This document shows, piece after piece, positions 5,386-12,033 of a stretch of DNA of 13,796 bases; position 1 is the first letter of the stretch; each line of letters starts with the position of its first letter. Under the pieces are notes generated by a model. The model did no database searches, had not been told where the DNA came from, and saw nothing but the letters and a program-made list of their open reading frames with translations. The translations under genes and the position numbers were made by a program. The stretch is from assembly GCA_964537245.1 (NCBI GenBank), contig CAZHZL010000070.1:1-13796 (forward strand), in the 5' to 3' direction. Source of the DNA: UMGS1840 sp964537245 (lineage in GTDB: Bacteria > Bacillota > Clostridia > UMGS1840).

Positions 5386-8300
5386 TTATTCACTAAGATA
5401 TATATCAATTACCTGCTGTATACCTCTCATATCACTTTCTGATTCAAATATTTCCTCAAAATTTGTATCTGAAGCACCGTTAGTATAATATTTATTTATA
5501 TAATTTGTAATATTGAATTTTGCGTTTAATGAAGTATCGTTATAAAATTCATATGGCTGACCGTAAGCACTTTCACCTGTTACTGCACAGTAAGCTGTTA
5601 ATGTAGTGATATATCCGGTAAGTGCATTTGCATGATATTCATCAGAAACAATAAAGCTGCTCTTTGTATAATCATACTGCGCTCCCGGAACTGTATAATC
5701 ACCGTCTATTATTCCTGTTATAACCTTTCCCCAGTCTGCAATTATAACGCCCTTTTCTCTAAGTGTGTCATAGCTTCCTGTTACACCCGGGTAGGCTGTG
5801 TTGGTTTGGTTACAACCATATGAGCTTGCAGTTCCGAGACACACAAATTTTACATTTGGATTTGCACTTTTAAAGAAATTCATAATATATTCAAAGTCAT
5901 CAAGAAAGCTTGCTTCTGAATTTGTTCCTGTACCCGCATTTATAAAAACATAGTCAAAATATCTGTCAGTAAGATAATCTTCGTGAATTTCTCCTTTGCA
6001 TGAGCTGTTATATGTACACGGTTCACCTCCGAATGTATGAAAAAGTCCATGACCGGAAAATGTCCAGTTCGTTACCGATACATCACAACCGTTTTTCTTG
6101 CACAGCTGATAAAAATAGCCTGTATCGTTTGATCTTGATTGCTGGTCTAACACCGATAATTCTTTTTCAATAACCGTCATACCTCTGTATATATGAGAGT
6201 TACCAATGAAAATAACTTTTTTGTCATCCAGAATCCATTTACCTCTTGGAGCAAGATATTCATCAACAAATTTCTGTATTCCTTTCATATCATTTTCTGA
6301 TAAAAGTATTTCCGGAAAATTCGAACCATTATTGCAATAACTGTCATAATATGCCTCAACATCAAAACATTCACTTGCTGTTCCGTCAGTTATATAACTA
6401 TATGGTTGTTCTGTTGCTGATTCCCCTGTGATTGCACAATAAGCAAAAAGCGATGTTATATATCCTGCAAGCAAATTGGGGTGATAATTGTCATTAACTA
6501 CAAACGAGCTTCTGTTATATTCTAAAGTCGTATCAGGAACAATTATATCACCGGCTATAATATCACTTACCAATTCACCCCAATCAGCAATAATCACACC
6601 TTCTTCTCTTAAGGTTTCATAATAATCAATTATATCCGAATAAACCACATCATTTTTGCTTATTCCATGAATTCCTGCACTACCTAAGCATACAAATTTA
6701 ACATTTGGATTTGCACTTTTAAAGAAATTCATTATGTATTCAAAGGCTTCAGAAATGTTTTCCCCTCTGCTCGGAGAAACAATAACATAATCAAAATTTC
6801 TGTCTGTCAGATAATCCTCGTGACTTTCCCCATATCCCGAGCAAGTTGTTTCAGTACACACTCCGTCGAATATTTCAGCCAATGAATGTGAACCAAACGA
6901 CCAATTTGTTACAGATACATCTATTCCATTCGCCTTACATAACTGATAAAATCCGCCTTTATCATTTGACCTTGATTCTTGTGTAAGTCCGGTTTTTGCT
7001 TCAACATTTCGACCGTAATACACATATGAATCACCTATAAAAAGCACCTTCTTACCATCAAGCGTTGCGTCACGGTCTGATACTGATTTACACAAAGGCT
7101 TCATTCCGTTAAGTGAATCAAATATCATCAATTTAATTTCAGTTGCATTATCGGAAAGCGTATGCTTAAAGCTTATTGAAGAGCTGCTGTATGATATATC
7201 TTTTGTCTGTGCAGTAACAAATTTTTCGCCGGAATATTCTGCAAGTATTGCTGTAAATGTACCGCTTGTTTCAGTAAATTTGACAGGCGCTGTAATTGTG
7301 ACTGTTTTTCCCGCAGCGTCGATAGCAGTATCATATACATTTTCCGAATCAAAAATAATCATTTTTGAAATTTCCGTTACAGAGGAGTTTACAGCTTCGT
7401 CGTATTTATCAACAAACTCTTTAAAGGTTGTATAACCTGTGTTTTGTATTATTTCATAAATTGAAGAAGCAACTCTTTTTTTGGCTATGCTGTTTAAGCT
7501 TTCAAATGCTTTATAGCCTTGCTCACCATTTTCAAGTATACCGGCTTTTCCTAAATTTTCAAGCAGGGTTTCTGTATCTTCTTCAGCAGTAGAATTTATT
7601 TTATTCAAAAGTGATAAAGCATTATAGGTTACATTAAGCTTCGGAATATTTTTATTAGTAGTAACTGAAAATGAGCCGTTCGCATATTCGCTTGTCTCTC
7701 TGCCTGTTGCAAAGGTGATATAATTTTCATCATCAGAAATCAACGGTTGAAGCACTTTATCAGTTACATCATATGTTTTTAAGCCTGATGATGTTTCTAA
7801 AATACTATATGCAAGCTGATTTTTAAATGCAGTTGAAGAGTAGCTGTAGCTATTGTTTTGAGGCCAATAATTATTTATATAACTCATTGCATTTGTATAC
7901 GCTTCGGTCGCTTCAACAGCTTCGGTTGTATCTGTCGCTGAAACAGGCCCTGCATAATACCCTGCTTCTATTCCAAGATCAAATTTATTTATATCGTAAA
8001 ATACAGGAATAGTTCTTCCCGACTGCATACCGCCGCTATTTACATAATAGCTTATTTTAATATTTTCTGCACATTCTTTCAACGGTACCTCAAAGCCTGA
8101 TATAATACTGCCAAATTCAGCATATGTAGAATATGAATATAATTTGTTATAGTACATTCCAAGAATTTTTGCATTTTTTGTATGACCGGAATAACCCTCT
8201 TTTGTAATATGAACAGTTGCATAATTATCAGCTGAAATTACAGAAGGAATTTCAAGAACATATGAAACTGCTTTATCGTATGCTAAATAAAAAAGCTCTA

Positions 8301-9690
8301 AAACGTCATAGTCTGTGCTTATAAGCTCAGCTGCGATATATGATTTCATATCAGAATTAAGTGATGAATAAATCGTATTGCCGTAAGAAGTATTTTTATC
8401 AAGCACTCCTGAAGTGCTGAATTCCAAAAGAATTGATTCCATATCATTTACAGAAGAAATATTGTTTAAAAGTGCAAGAAGTCCGTCTGTTGAGGCGGTA
8501 TTTATAAGCTCATTATAAAGAAGATAAAATTCTTCCATACTTAAAAATCCACCGTTTTCAACTGTCAAAAAAATGTCTTCTGCCACACTTGTTTTTAAAG
8601 CTTTGGGAAGCTCACTGTACCCTGTATATCCCAAATCAGTATTTTCAAGTGAACCGGCTTTTCCGAGCTCGTGTATAATTTCTTCCATGCTTTCAATACT
8701 TTCAGCTCCGTTTACATAAAGCAGAAGACCGTTTTCTTTGGCATATAAAGCTGCTTCGTCGTATGCTGCACACAGTTCATCAACGGTTGTAAAGCCTCCG
8801 TTTTCAATTATATTAAATATTTCACTTTCAACATATGCTTTTGCGGCAGGAATAAGCGTTGTATATCCTTCTGCTCCCGAAGTTGTATTTTTAAACATAC
8901 CGATTTTAGCAAGGTCTTCTATCATTTCGCGCAAATTTTCTTCTGTTGCACTATTAATTTCAGTAAGAATATCATCGTGTGTATATGTAAGTGTAAGATA
9001 AGGTATACTTTCTGTTGAATTTACAGTCACATAACCATTTGCATATTCGCTTGTTTCTCTGCCTGTTGCAAAGGTAAGATAATCTGTCGTTGTATCTGAT
9101 TTAAAGCTATCAAGCAAAACAGCTGTAACATCATAATTTTTCATACCGCTTGTTGTTTCAAGAATACTGTGCGCAAGCTGTGAAGCAAAAGGTCTTCCTT
9201 TGTAACTGTAGCTGCTTTCCAATGCAGGCCAGTAATTTTCCGTATATAACCTTGCAGCTGCATATTCATCTGTTGTATCAGCATAAACTCCCGGCAATGT
9301 ATCAACCGAAAATTTACCGAAATCATAGAAAAGCGGTATCGTTCTTCCGGTCTGCATTCCACCTTTTCCTACATACATATTTGTCACAACAGAAGAAAGT
9401 GCATTTTTAAGAGGAACATCATAGCTCATAATAACACTTCCATGCTCTGCATACAAATTTTTACCCGAATTATCCAAAGTATTGTAATATAATGCTATCG
9501 CTCTTGCCGTCGTATGTTTACCTGTCTGCCATATCATTACAGACGCATAATTTTCAGGACTGAGAATATACTCAATCGAAGTTGTTTCCTCATAAGACAC
9601 TTCACTTTCTTCACAAAAAACAACGAAAGAAAATGATGTCATCATTAAGAAACACATAAAAAGTGATAAAATTTTTCTTGTAGTTTTCAT
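5386..9690 (-). CDS. Giant secreted modular protein with two tandem SGNH/GDSL-type hydrolase domains
   Basis: This is a 1434-residue exported protein. Residues 1-26 form a signal peptide (MKTTRK then a hydrophobic core); the cleavage site is unclear because there is no Ala-x-Ala. Domains in order: beta-rich module 1 (36-238), helical repeats A-C (239-320, 321-401, 402-480), beta-rich module 2 (481-690), helical repeat D (691-771), a beta-sandwich-like segment (772-876), SGNH domain 1 (880-1145) and SGNH domain 2 (1156-1432). SGNH 1 has G886-D887-S888, G976-E-N978 and D1067-N-Y-H1070. SGNH 2 has G1163-N1164-S1165, G1255-T-N1257 and D1350-E-Y-H1353. Both therefore keep the nucleophile Ser and the Asp-x-x-His pair. 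These domains resemble DUF4886-type SGNH proteins, many of which are predicted carbohydrate esterases. No LPxTG, SLH, dockerin or C-terminal membrane helix is visible. The ATG at 9688-9690 has GAGGG (9697-9701) 6 bases upstream. The likely role is extracellular deacylation of a glycan bound by the beta modules; this is inference. Confidence 0.9.
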   Translation of the reverse strand: MKTTRKILSLFMCFLMMTSFSFVVFCEESEVSYEETTSIEYILSPENYASVMIWQTGKHTTARAIALYYNTLDNSGKNLYAEHGSVIMSYDVPLKNALSSVVTNMYVGKGGMQTGRTIPLFYDFGKFSVDTLPGVYADTTDEYAAARLYTENYWPALESSYSYKGRPFASQLAHSILETTSGMKNYDVTAVLLDSFKSDTTTDYLTFATGRETSEYANGYVTVNSTESIPYLTLTYTHDDILTEINSATEENLREMIEDLAKIGMFKNTTSGAEGYTTLIPAAKAYVESEIFNIIENGGFTTVDELCAAYDEAALYAKENGLLLYVNGAESIESMEEIIHELGKAGSLENTDLGYTGYSELPKALKTSVAEDIFLTVENGGFLSMEEFYLLYNELINTASTDGLLALLNNISSVNDMESILLEFSTSGVLDKNTSYGNTIYSSLNSDMKSYIAAELISTDYDVLELFYLAYDKAVSYVLEIPSVISADNYATVHITKEGYSGHTKNAKILGMYYNKLYSYSTYAEFGSIISGFEVPLKECAENIKISYYVNSGGMQSGRTIPVFYDINKFDLGIEAGYYAGPVSATDTTEAVEATEAYTNAMSYINNYWPQNNSYSYSSTAFKNQLAYSILETSSGLKTYDVTDKVLQPLISDDENYITFATGRETSEYANGSFSVTTNKNIPKLNVTYNALSLLNKINSTAEEDTETLLENLGKAGILENGEQGYKAFESLNSIAKKRVASSIYEIIQNTGYTTFKEFVDKYDEAVNSSVTEISKMIIFDSENVYDTAIDAAGKTVTITAPVKFTETSGTFTAILAEYSGEKFVTAQTKDISYSSSSISFKHTLSDNATEIKLMIFDSLNGMKPLCKSVSDRDATLDGKKVLFIGDSYVYYGRNVEAKTGLTQESRSNDKGGFYQLCKANGIDVSVTNWSFGSHSLAEIFDGVCTETTCSGYGESHEDYLTDRNFDYVIVSPSRGENISEAFEYIMNFFKSANPNVKFVCLGSAGIHGISKNDVVYSDIIDYYETLREEGVIIADWGELVSDIIAGDIIVPDTTLEYNRSSFVVNDNYHPNLLAGYITSLFAYCAITGESATEQPYSYITDGTASECFDVEAYYDSYCNNGSNFPEILLSENDMKGIQKFVDEYLAPRGKWILDDKKVIFIGNSHIYRGMTVIEKELSVLDQQSRSNDTGYFYQLCKKNGCDVSVTNWTFSGHGLFHTFGGEPCTYNSSCKGEIHEDYLTDRYFDYVFINAGTGTNSEASFLDDFEYIMNFFKSANPNVKFVCLGTASSYGCNQTNTAYPGVTGSYDTLREKGVIIADWGKVITGIIDGDYTVPGAQYDYTKSSFIVSDEYHANALTGYITTLTAYCAVTGESAYGQPYEFYNDTSLNAKFNITNYINKYYTNGASDTNFEEIFESESDMRGIQQVIDIYLSE
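5395..6225 (-). repeat. SGNH hydrolase domain, copy 2 (residues 1156-1432 of the giant protein)
   Basis: This is the second of two tandem in-frame copies. It starts KKVIFIGNSHIY, where the block I Ser is S1165 with Asn in place of the Asp of copy 1. Shared signatures with copy 1 are QSRSND/ESRSND, FYQLCK, DVSVTNW, HEDYLTDR, FDYV, FEYIMNFFKSANPNVKFVCLG, GVIIADWG and DxYH. It ends with the tail ESESDMRGIQQVIDIYL, which matches LSENDMKGIQKFVDEYL after copy 1. Confidence 0.88.
6256..7053 (-). repeat. SGNH hydrolase domain, copy 1 (residues 880-1145 of the giant protein)
   Basis: It starts KKVLFIGDSYVYYG, with S888 as the predicted nucleophile. N929-W-S-F-G933-S-H follows, then block III-like G976-E-N978 and D1067-N-Y-H1070. 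It is joined to copy 2 by about ten residues. A 32-base stretch (6701-6732) is identical to 5852-5883 in copy 2, at 849 bp (283 codons) distance, so the copies arose by in-frame tandem duplication. Confidence 0.88.
7063..7377 (-). other. Beta-sandwich-like linker domain of the giant protein (residues 772-876)
   Basis: These ~105 residues alternate hydrophobic and polar positions (TVTITAPVKF, GTFTAILAEY, ISFKHTL, EIKLMIFDSL), as expected for an Ig/Fn3-like beta sandwich. It precedes the first SGNH domain. I do not recognise a named family with certainty. Confidence 0.55.
7378..7620 (-). repeat. Helical repeat D of the giant protein (residues 691-771)
   Basis: This unit of about 80 residues has the pattern LLxxINSxxEE, then LLENLGKAGILEN, GYxxFxSL, a basic helix, and FKEFVDKYDEAV. 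The same pattern is seen in repeats A-C (8251-8976). It follows the second beta-rich module, as repeats A-C follow the first, so module plus helical repeat seems to be the duplicated unit. Confidence 0.75.
7621..8250 (-). repeat. Beta-rich module 2 of the giant protein (residues 481-690)
   Basis: It shares with module 1: ENYASV/DNYATV near the start, YAEHGSVI/YAEFGSII, GGMQ(T/S)GRTIP(L/V)FYD, NYWP, SYSY, QLA(H/Y)SILET(T/S)SG, YDVT and TFATGRETSEYANG, and an ending IP(Y/K)LxxTY. The last part, with YDVT followed by a Phe-x-(S/T)-x-Arg-Glu segment and a final strand, resembles DNRLRE/CBM96-type domains. That assignment is from pattern only. Confidence 0.75.
8251..8976 (-). repeat. Three tandem helical repeats A-C of the giant protein (residues 239-480)
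   Basis: Three successive units of 82, 81 and 79 residues share a plan: LLxxIN/LLLYVN/LLALLN, then a helix with Met-Glu and Leu (MIEDLAKIGMFKN, IIHELGKAGSLEN, ILLEFSTSGVLDK), a Tyr-x-x-Leu segment, a helix, a glycine turn (ENGGF) in A and B, and a closing helix ending in YDEA/YNEL/YDKAV. They resemble poorly characterised helical repeats of clostridial surface proteins. They probably act as spacers or as a scaffold between the beta modules. Confidence 0.72.
8977..9585 (-). repeat. Beta-rich module 1 of the giant protein (residues 36-238)
   Basis: This is the first of two homologous modules. Beyond the motifs shared with module 2 it contains HTTARAIALYYNTL, matching HTKNAKILGMYYNKL. At DNA level the TFATGRETSEYAN segment (9041-9075) differs from its counterpart at 7682-7716 at one base in 35, while flanking parts have drifted. 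It sits directly after the signal peptide. Its fold class resembles DNRLRE/CBM96, which would suggest glycan binding. Confidence 0.72.
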
Positions 9691-9722
9691 AAGATTCCCT
9701 CTTTCATTTTTTCTTACTTATA

Positions 9723-9752
9723 ATTTTACATCAGATATATTATAAAAATCAA
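9723..9752 (-). promoter_or_regulatory. Possible promoter of the giant secreted protein gene
   Basis: On the minus strand TTGATT (9747-9752), an 18-base spacer and TAAAAT (9723-9728) end about 30 bases before the start codon. The fit is only moderate. Another TATAAT-like box at about 9737-9742 lacks a suitable -35. This gene clearly has a weaker core promoter than its divergent neighbour. Confidence 0.35.
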
Positions 9753-9801
9753 GTCCAAAAATGATATATTGGTATACTTTTGAACTTTTTTAACAATCAG
9801 T

Positions 9802-9830
9802 TTGACATATAAATTATTTTGTGCTATAAT
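9802..9830 (+). promoter_or_regulatory. Perfect-consensus sigma-A promoter of the HAD gene
   Basis: TTGACA (9802-9807), exactly 17 bases, and TATAAT (9825-9830) match the consensus fully. The -10 is preceded by TGTGC, an extended element. Transcription would start near 9837, leaving a leader of about 25 bases. Confidence 0.9.
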
Positions 9831-9850
9831 ATTTGATTATAAAAAGGAAA

Positions 9851-9855
9851 GAAGG
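9851..9855 (+). promoter_or_regulatory. Ribosome binding site that fixes the HAD start
   Basis: GAAGG ends 6 bases before the ATG at 9862. An in-frame upstream start at 9802 is excluded, because that position is inside the promoter -35 box and would be upstream of the transcription start. Confidence 0.75.
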
Positions 9856-9861
9856 CAAAAA

Positions 9862-10572
9862 ATGAGTATTAAAGTTATATTATTTGATTTGGACGGTACG
9901 CTTTTACCTATGGACCAGGATATATTTGTAAAAAGCTATTTTTCGCGTCTCGCAAAAAAGCTTTCTCCACACGGTTATGAAGCTGACAAGCTGATAAAAG
10001 CTGTATGGACAGGTACAGAGATGATGATAAAAAACACAGGAGAAAAAACAAACGAAGAAGTATTTTGGGATACATTTTCAAAAATTTTCGGAGAAAATTC
10101 AAAGAATGATATTCCGCTCTTTGAAGAATTTTACAAAACGGATTTTCAGAATGTAAAAAACGACTGCGGATATAACGAAAAATCAAGTGAAATCATTTCA
10201 TACATAAAAGAAAAAGGCTTGAGAATTGCTCTTGCCACAAACCCTATATTCCCTGCCATAGCAACAAAAAGCCGTGTGAAGTGGGCAGGACTTGATATTT
10301 CGGATTTTGAGTTGTATACTACTTATGAAAATTCAAGATATTCAAAGCCTAATATTAAATATTATAATGATATTGTTTCAAAGCTTAACATAAAACCCGA
10401 AGAATGTCTTATGGTCGGAAACGATGTTTGTGATGATATGGTGGCAAAAGAAATAGGAATGAAAGTGTTTCTTCTTACAGATTGTCTTATAAATAAAAAT
10501 AACGAGGATATATCGGTATACCAAAACGGAAGCTATGATGAGCTTGAAAACTTTATAATAAAAAATATGTAA
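9862..10572 (+). CDS. HAD-superfamily hydrolase (predicted phosphatase)
   Basis: This 236-residue cytosolic protein carries all HAD motifs: motif I D9-L-D11-G-T (nucleophile and acid/base Asp), motif II T126 in L-A-T-N-P, motif III K162 in Y-S-K-P-N, and motif IV G187-N-D188 followed by D191-D192. An alpha-helical C1-type cap fills about 16-110. It is probably a Mg2+-dependent phosphatase acting on a small phosphorylated metabolite, but the family's substrates vary too much to name one. It has its own perfect promoter and is divergent from the giant secreted gene (171 bp apart). trkA begins 79 bp downstream, and no strong terminator was seen between them, so read-through into the trk genes is possible. 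Confidence 0.9.
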   Translation: MSIKVILFDLDGTLLPMDQDIFVKSYFSRLAKKLSPHGYEADKLIKAVWTGTEMMIKNTGEKTNEEVFWDTFSKIFGENSKNDIPLFEEFYKTDFQNVKNDCGYNEKSSEIISYIKEKGLRIALATNPIFPAIATKSRVKWAGLDISDFELYTTYENSRYSKPNIKYYNDIVSKLNIKPEECLMVGNDVCDDMVAKEIGMKVFLLTDCLINKNNEDISVYQNGSYDELENFIIKNM

Positions 10573-10589
10573 AAAATGTCAACAGATGA

Positions 10590-10618
10590 TTGACTAAAAG
10601 TTTTAAAAGTGATATACC
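10590..10618 (+). promoter_or_regulatory. Possible promoter of the trkA-trkH-cysK operon
   Basis: TTGACT (10590-10595), 17 bases and TATACC (10613-10618) precede trkA. A better TATAAT lies at 10620-10625 but has no -35 at a usual distance. The -35 box forms one arm of a short inverted repeat, GTCAA (10578-10582) and TTGAC (10590-10594) with a 7-base loop. That repeat could be a weak hairpin or a binding site. Confidence 0.45.
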
Positions 10619-10651
10619 ATATAATATAACATAAAAATGGAGTAATGATTT

Positions 10652-12010
10652 ATGAATATAACAATTGTCGGAATGGGAAAAATAGGCATAAAGCTTGTTG
10701 AAAAGCTAAGCCGTGAGGAACATCACAATATTACTGCAATAGATATTAAGCATAATGTGCTTTCTGATGTTGTTAATACCTATGACATTATGGGCGTTTC
10801 AGGAAGTGGTACAAGTCTTGATACTCTTGTGGAAGCAGGTGTTGAAGATACCGATGTTCTTATTGCTGTTACAGGCTCAGACGAGCTTAATCTGCTCACT
10901 TGTCTTATTGCAAGAAAACTCGGAAACTGTAATACGCTTGCAAGAGTGAGAAACCCTCAATATAAAAATGAAATACATTTTTTCAAAGAGGACCTTGGTC
11001 TTGCAATGATTATCAATCCCGAATACACAACTGCTTCGGAAATTGCAAGAGCGCTTCGCTTCCCCTCTGCAATTCAGGTCGATACCTTTGCAAAAGGAAG
11101 AGTCGAAATATTAAAATTCAAAATTCCGGAAAATTCTATTCTCAGCGATATAAAGCTTTGTGATATGAGACAGAAGCTTAACTGTGACATTATCGTATGC
11201 GGAGTTGAAAGAGGAAATCAGGCGTTTATTCCGGGCGGTGATTTTGTTTTAAAATCCGGTGATTTTATCAGTATCGTTGCAACCACAAAAAATGCGTCAG
11301 ATTTTATTAAGAAAATAGGCATAAAAACCAATAAGGTTAACGATACAACCATTGTAGGCGGCGGTACAACTTCTGTTTATCTCGCAAACAAGCTTATAAA
11401 ATCCGGTATTGATGTAAAAATAATTGAGCAGAGCAAGGAAAGATGTGAAGAGCTTTGCAGTCTTGTTCCAAAAGCTTCAATAATAAACGGAGACGGAACA
11501 GAAAATATGCTTTTATCGGAAGAAGGAATTGAAAAAGCCGAATCCTTTGTTGCGCTTACTAATATAGATGAGGAAAATGTTCTCCTTTCGCTTTACGCAA
11601 AAACAAAAACGAATGGTAAGGTTATTACAAAGATAAACAGAATATCATACGAAGAAGTTATCGGAAATATAGGGTTGGATACAATAATCTACCCAAATGA
11701 TATTGCAGCAGAATATGTAGTGAAATATGTTCGTGCTATGAATAACTCACTTGAATGTAATATCGAAACAATGCATTATATACTTGACGGAAAGGCAGAA
11801 GCACTTGAATTTCGTATATCAGAGCATTCCCCTATTTCAAACAAAGCAATAGAAGAACTTTCTTTAAAAGATAATATCATAATTGCATGTATCACAAGAG
11901 ACGGCGAAATTATCACTCCAAGCGGTAAAGATGTTATTATGTCCGGTGATACTGTTATTGTAGTCACAACAAACAAAGGTTATAAAGACATCAGAGATAT
12001 TTTAAGATAA
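10652..12010 (+). CDS. trkA: TrkA, cytosolic NAD-binding subunit of the Trk potassium uptake system
   Basis: This 452-residue protein has two tandem RCK units. RCK-N 1 (about 1-120) has the nucleotide motif G7-M-G9-K-I-G12 and acidic D31 at the end of the second strand. RCK-C 1 is about 140-222. RCK-N 2 (about 230-345) has G236-G-G238 and E259, and RCK-C 2 is about 370-450. This double arrangement and length fit TrkA rather than the half-size KtrA. TrkA forms a ring on the cytosolic side of TrkH and gates K+ flow by binding NAD(H)/ATP; RCK-C domains of Firmicutes homologues can bind c-di-AMP, which is untested here. The ATG has GGAG (10639-10642) 9 bases upstream. trkH follows 23 bp after the stop, confirming the pair. 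Confidence 0.96.
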   Translation: MNITIVGMGKIGIKLVEKLSREEHHNITAIDIKHNVLSDVVNTYDIMGVSGSGTSLDTLVEAGVEDTDVLIAVTGSDELNLLTCLIARKLGNCNTLARVRNPQYKNEIHFFKEDLGLAMIINPEYTTASEIARALRFPSAIQVDTFAKGRVEILKFKIPENSILSDIKLCDMRQKLNCDIIVCGVERGNQAFIPGGDFVLKSGDFISIVATTKNASDFIKKIGIKTNKVNDTTIVGGGTTSVYLANKLIKSGIDVKIIEQSKERCEELCSLVPKASIINGDGTENMLLSEEGIEKAESFVALTNIDEENVLLSLYAKTKTNGKVITKINRISYEEVIGNIGLDTIIYPNDIAAEYVVKYVRAMNNSLECNIETMHYILDGKAEALEFRISEHSPISNKAIEELSLKDNIIIACITRDGEIITPSGKDVIMSGDTVIVVTTNKGYKDIRDILR

Positions 12011-12033
12011 ACTGTAAAGAGGGTTTTTAAAGA

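Noticed and set aside
9613..9690. Lipoprotein signal on the giant protein (Cys26)
   Set aside because: The residues before Cys26 are V-V-F. A lipobox needs a small residue (Gly, Ala or Ser) just before the Cys, so an ordinary signal peptide is more likely.
10573..10651. Riboswitch (for example c-di-AMP type) ahead of trkA
   Set aside because: The gap is only 79 bases and includes the candidate promoter, too short for the folded leader such switches need.
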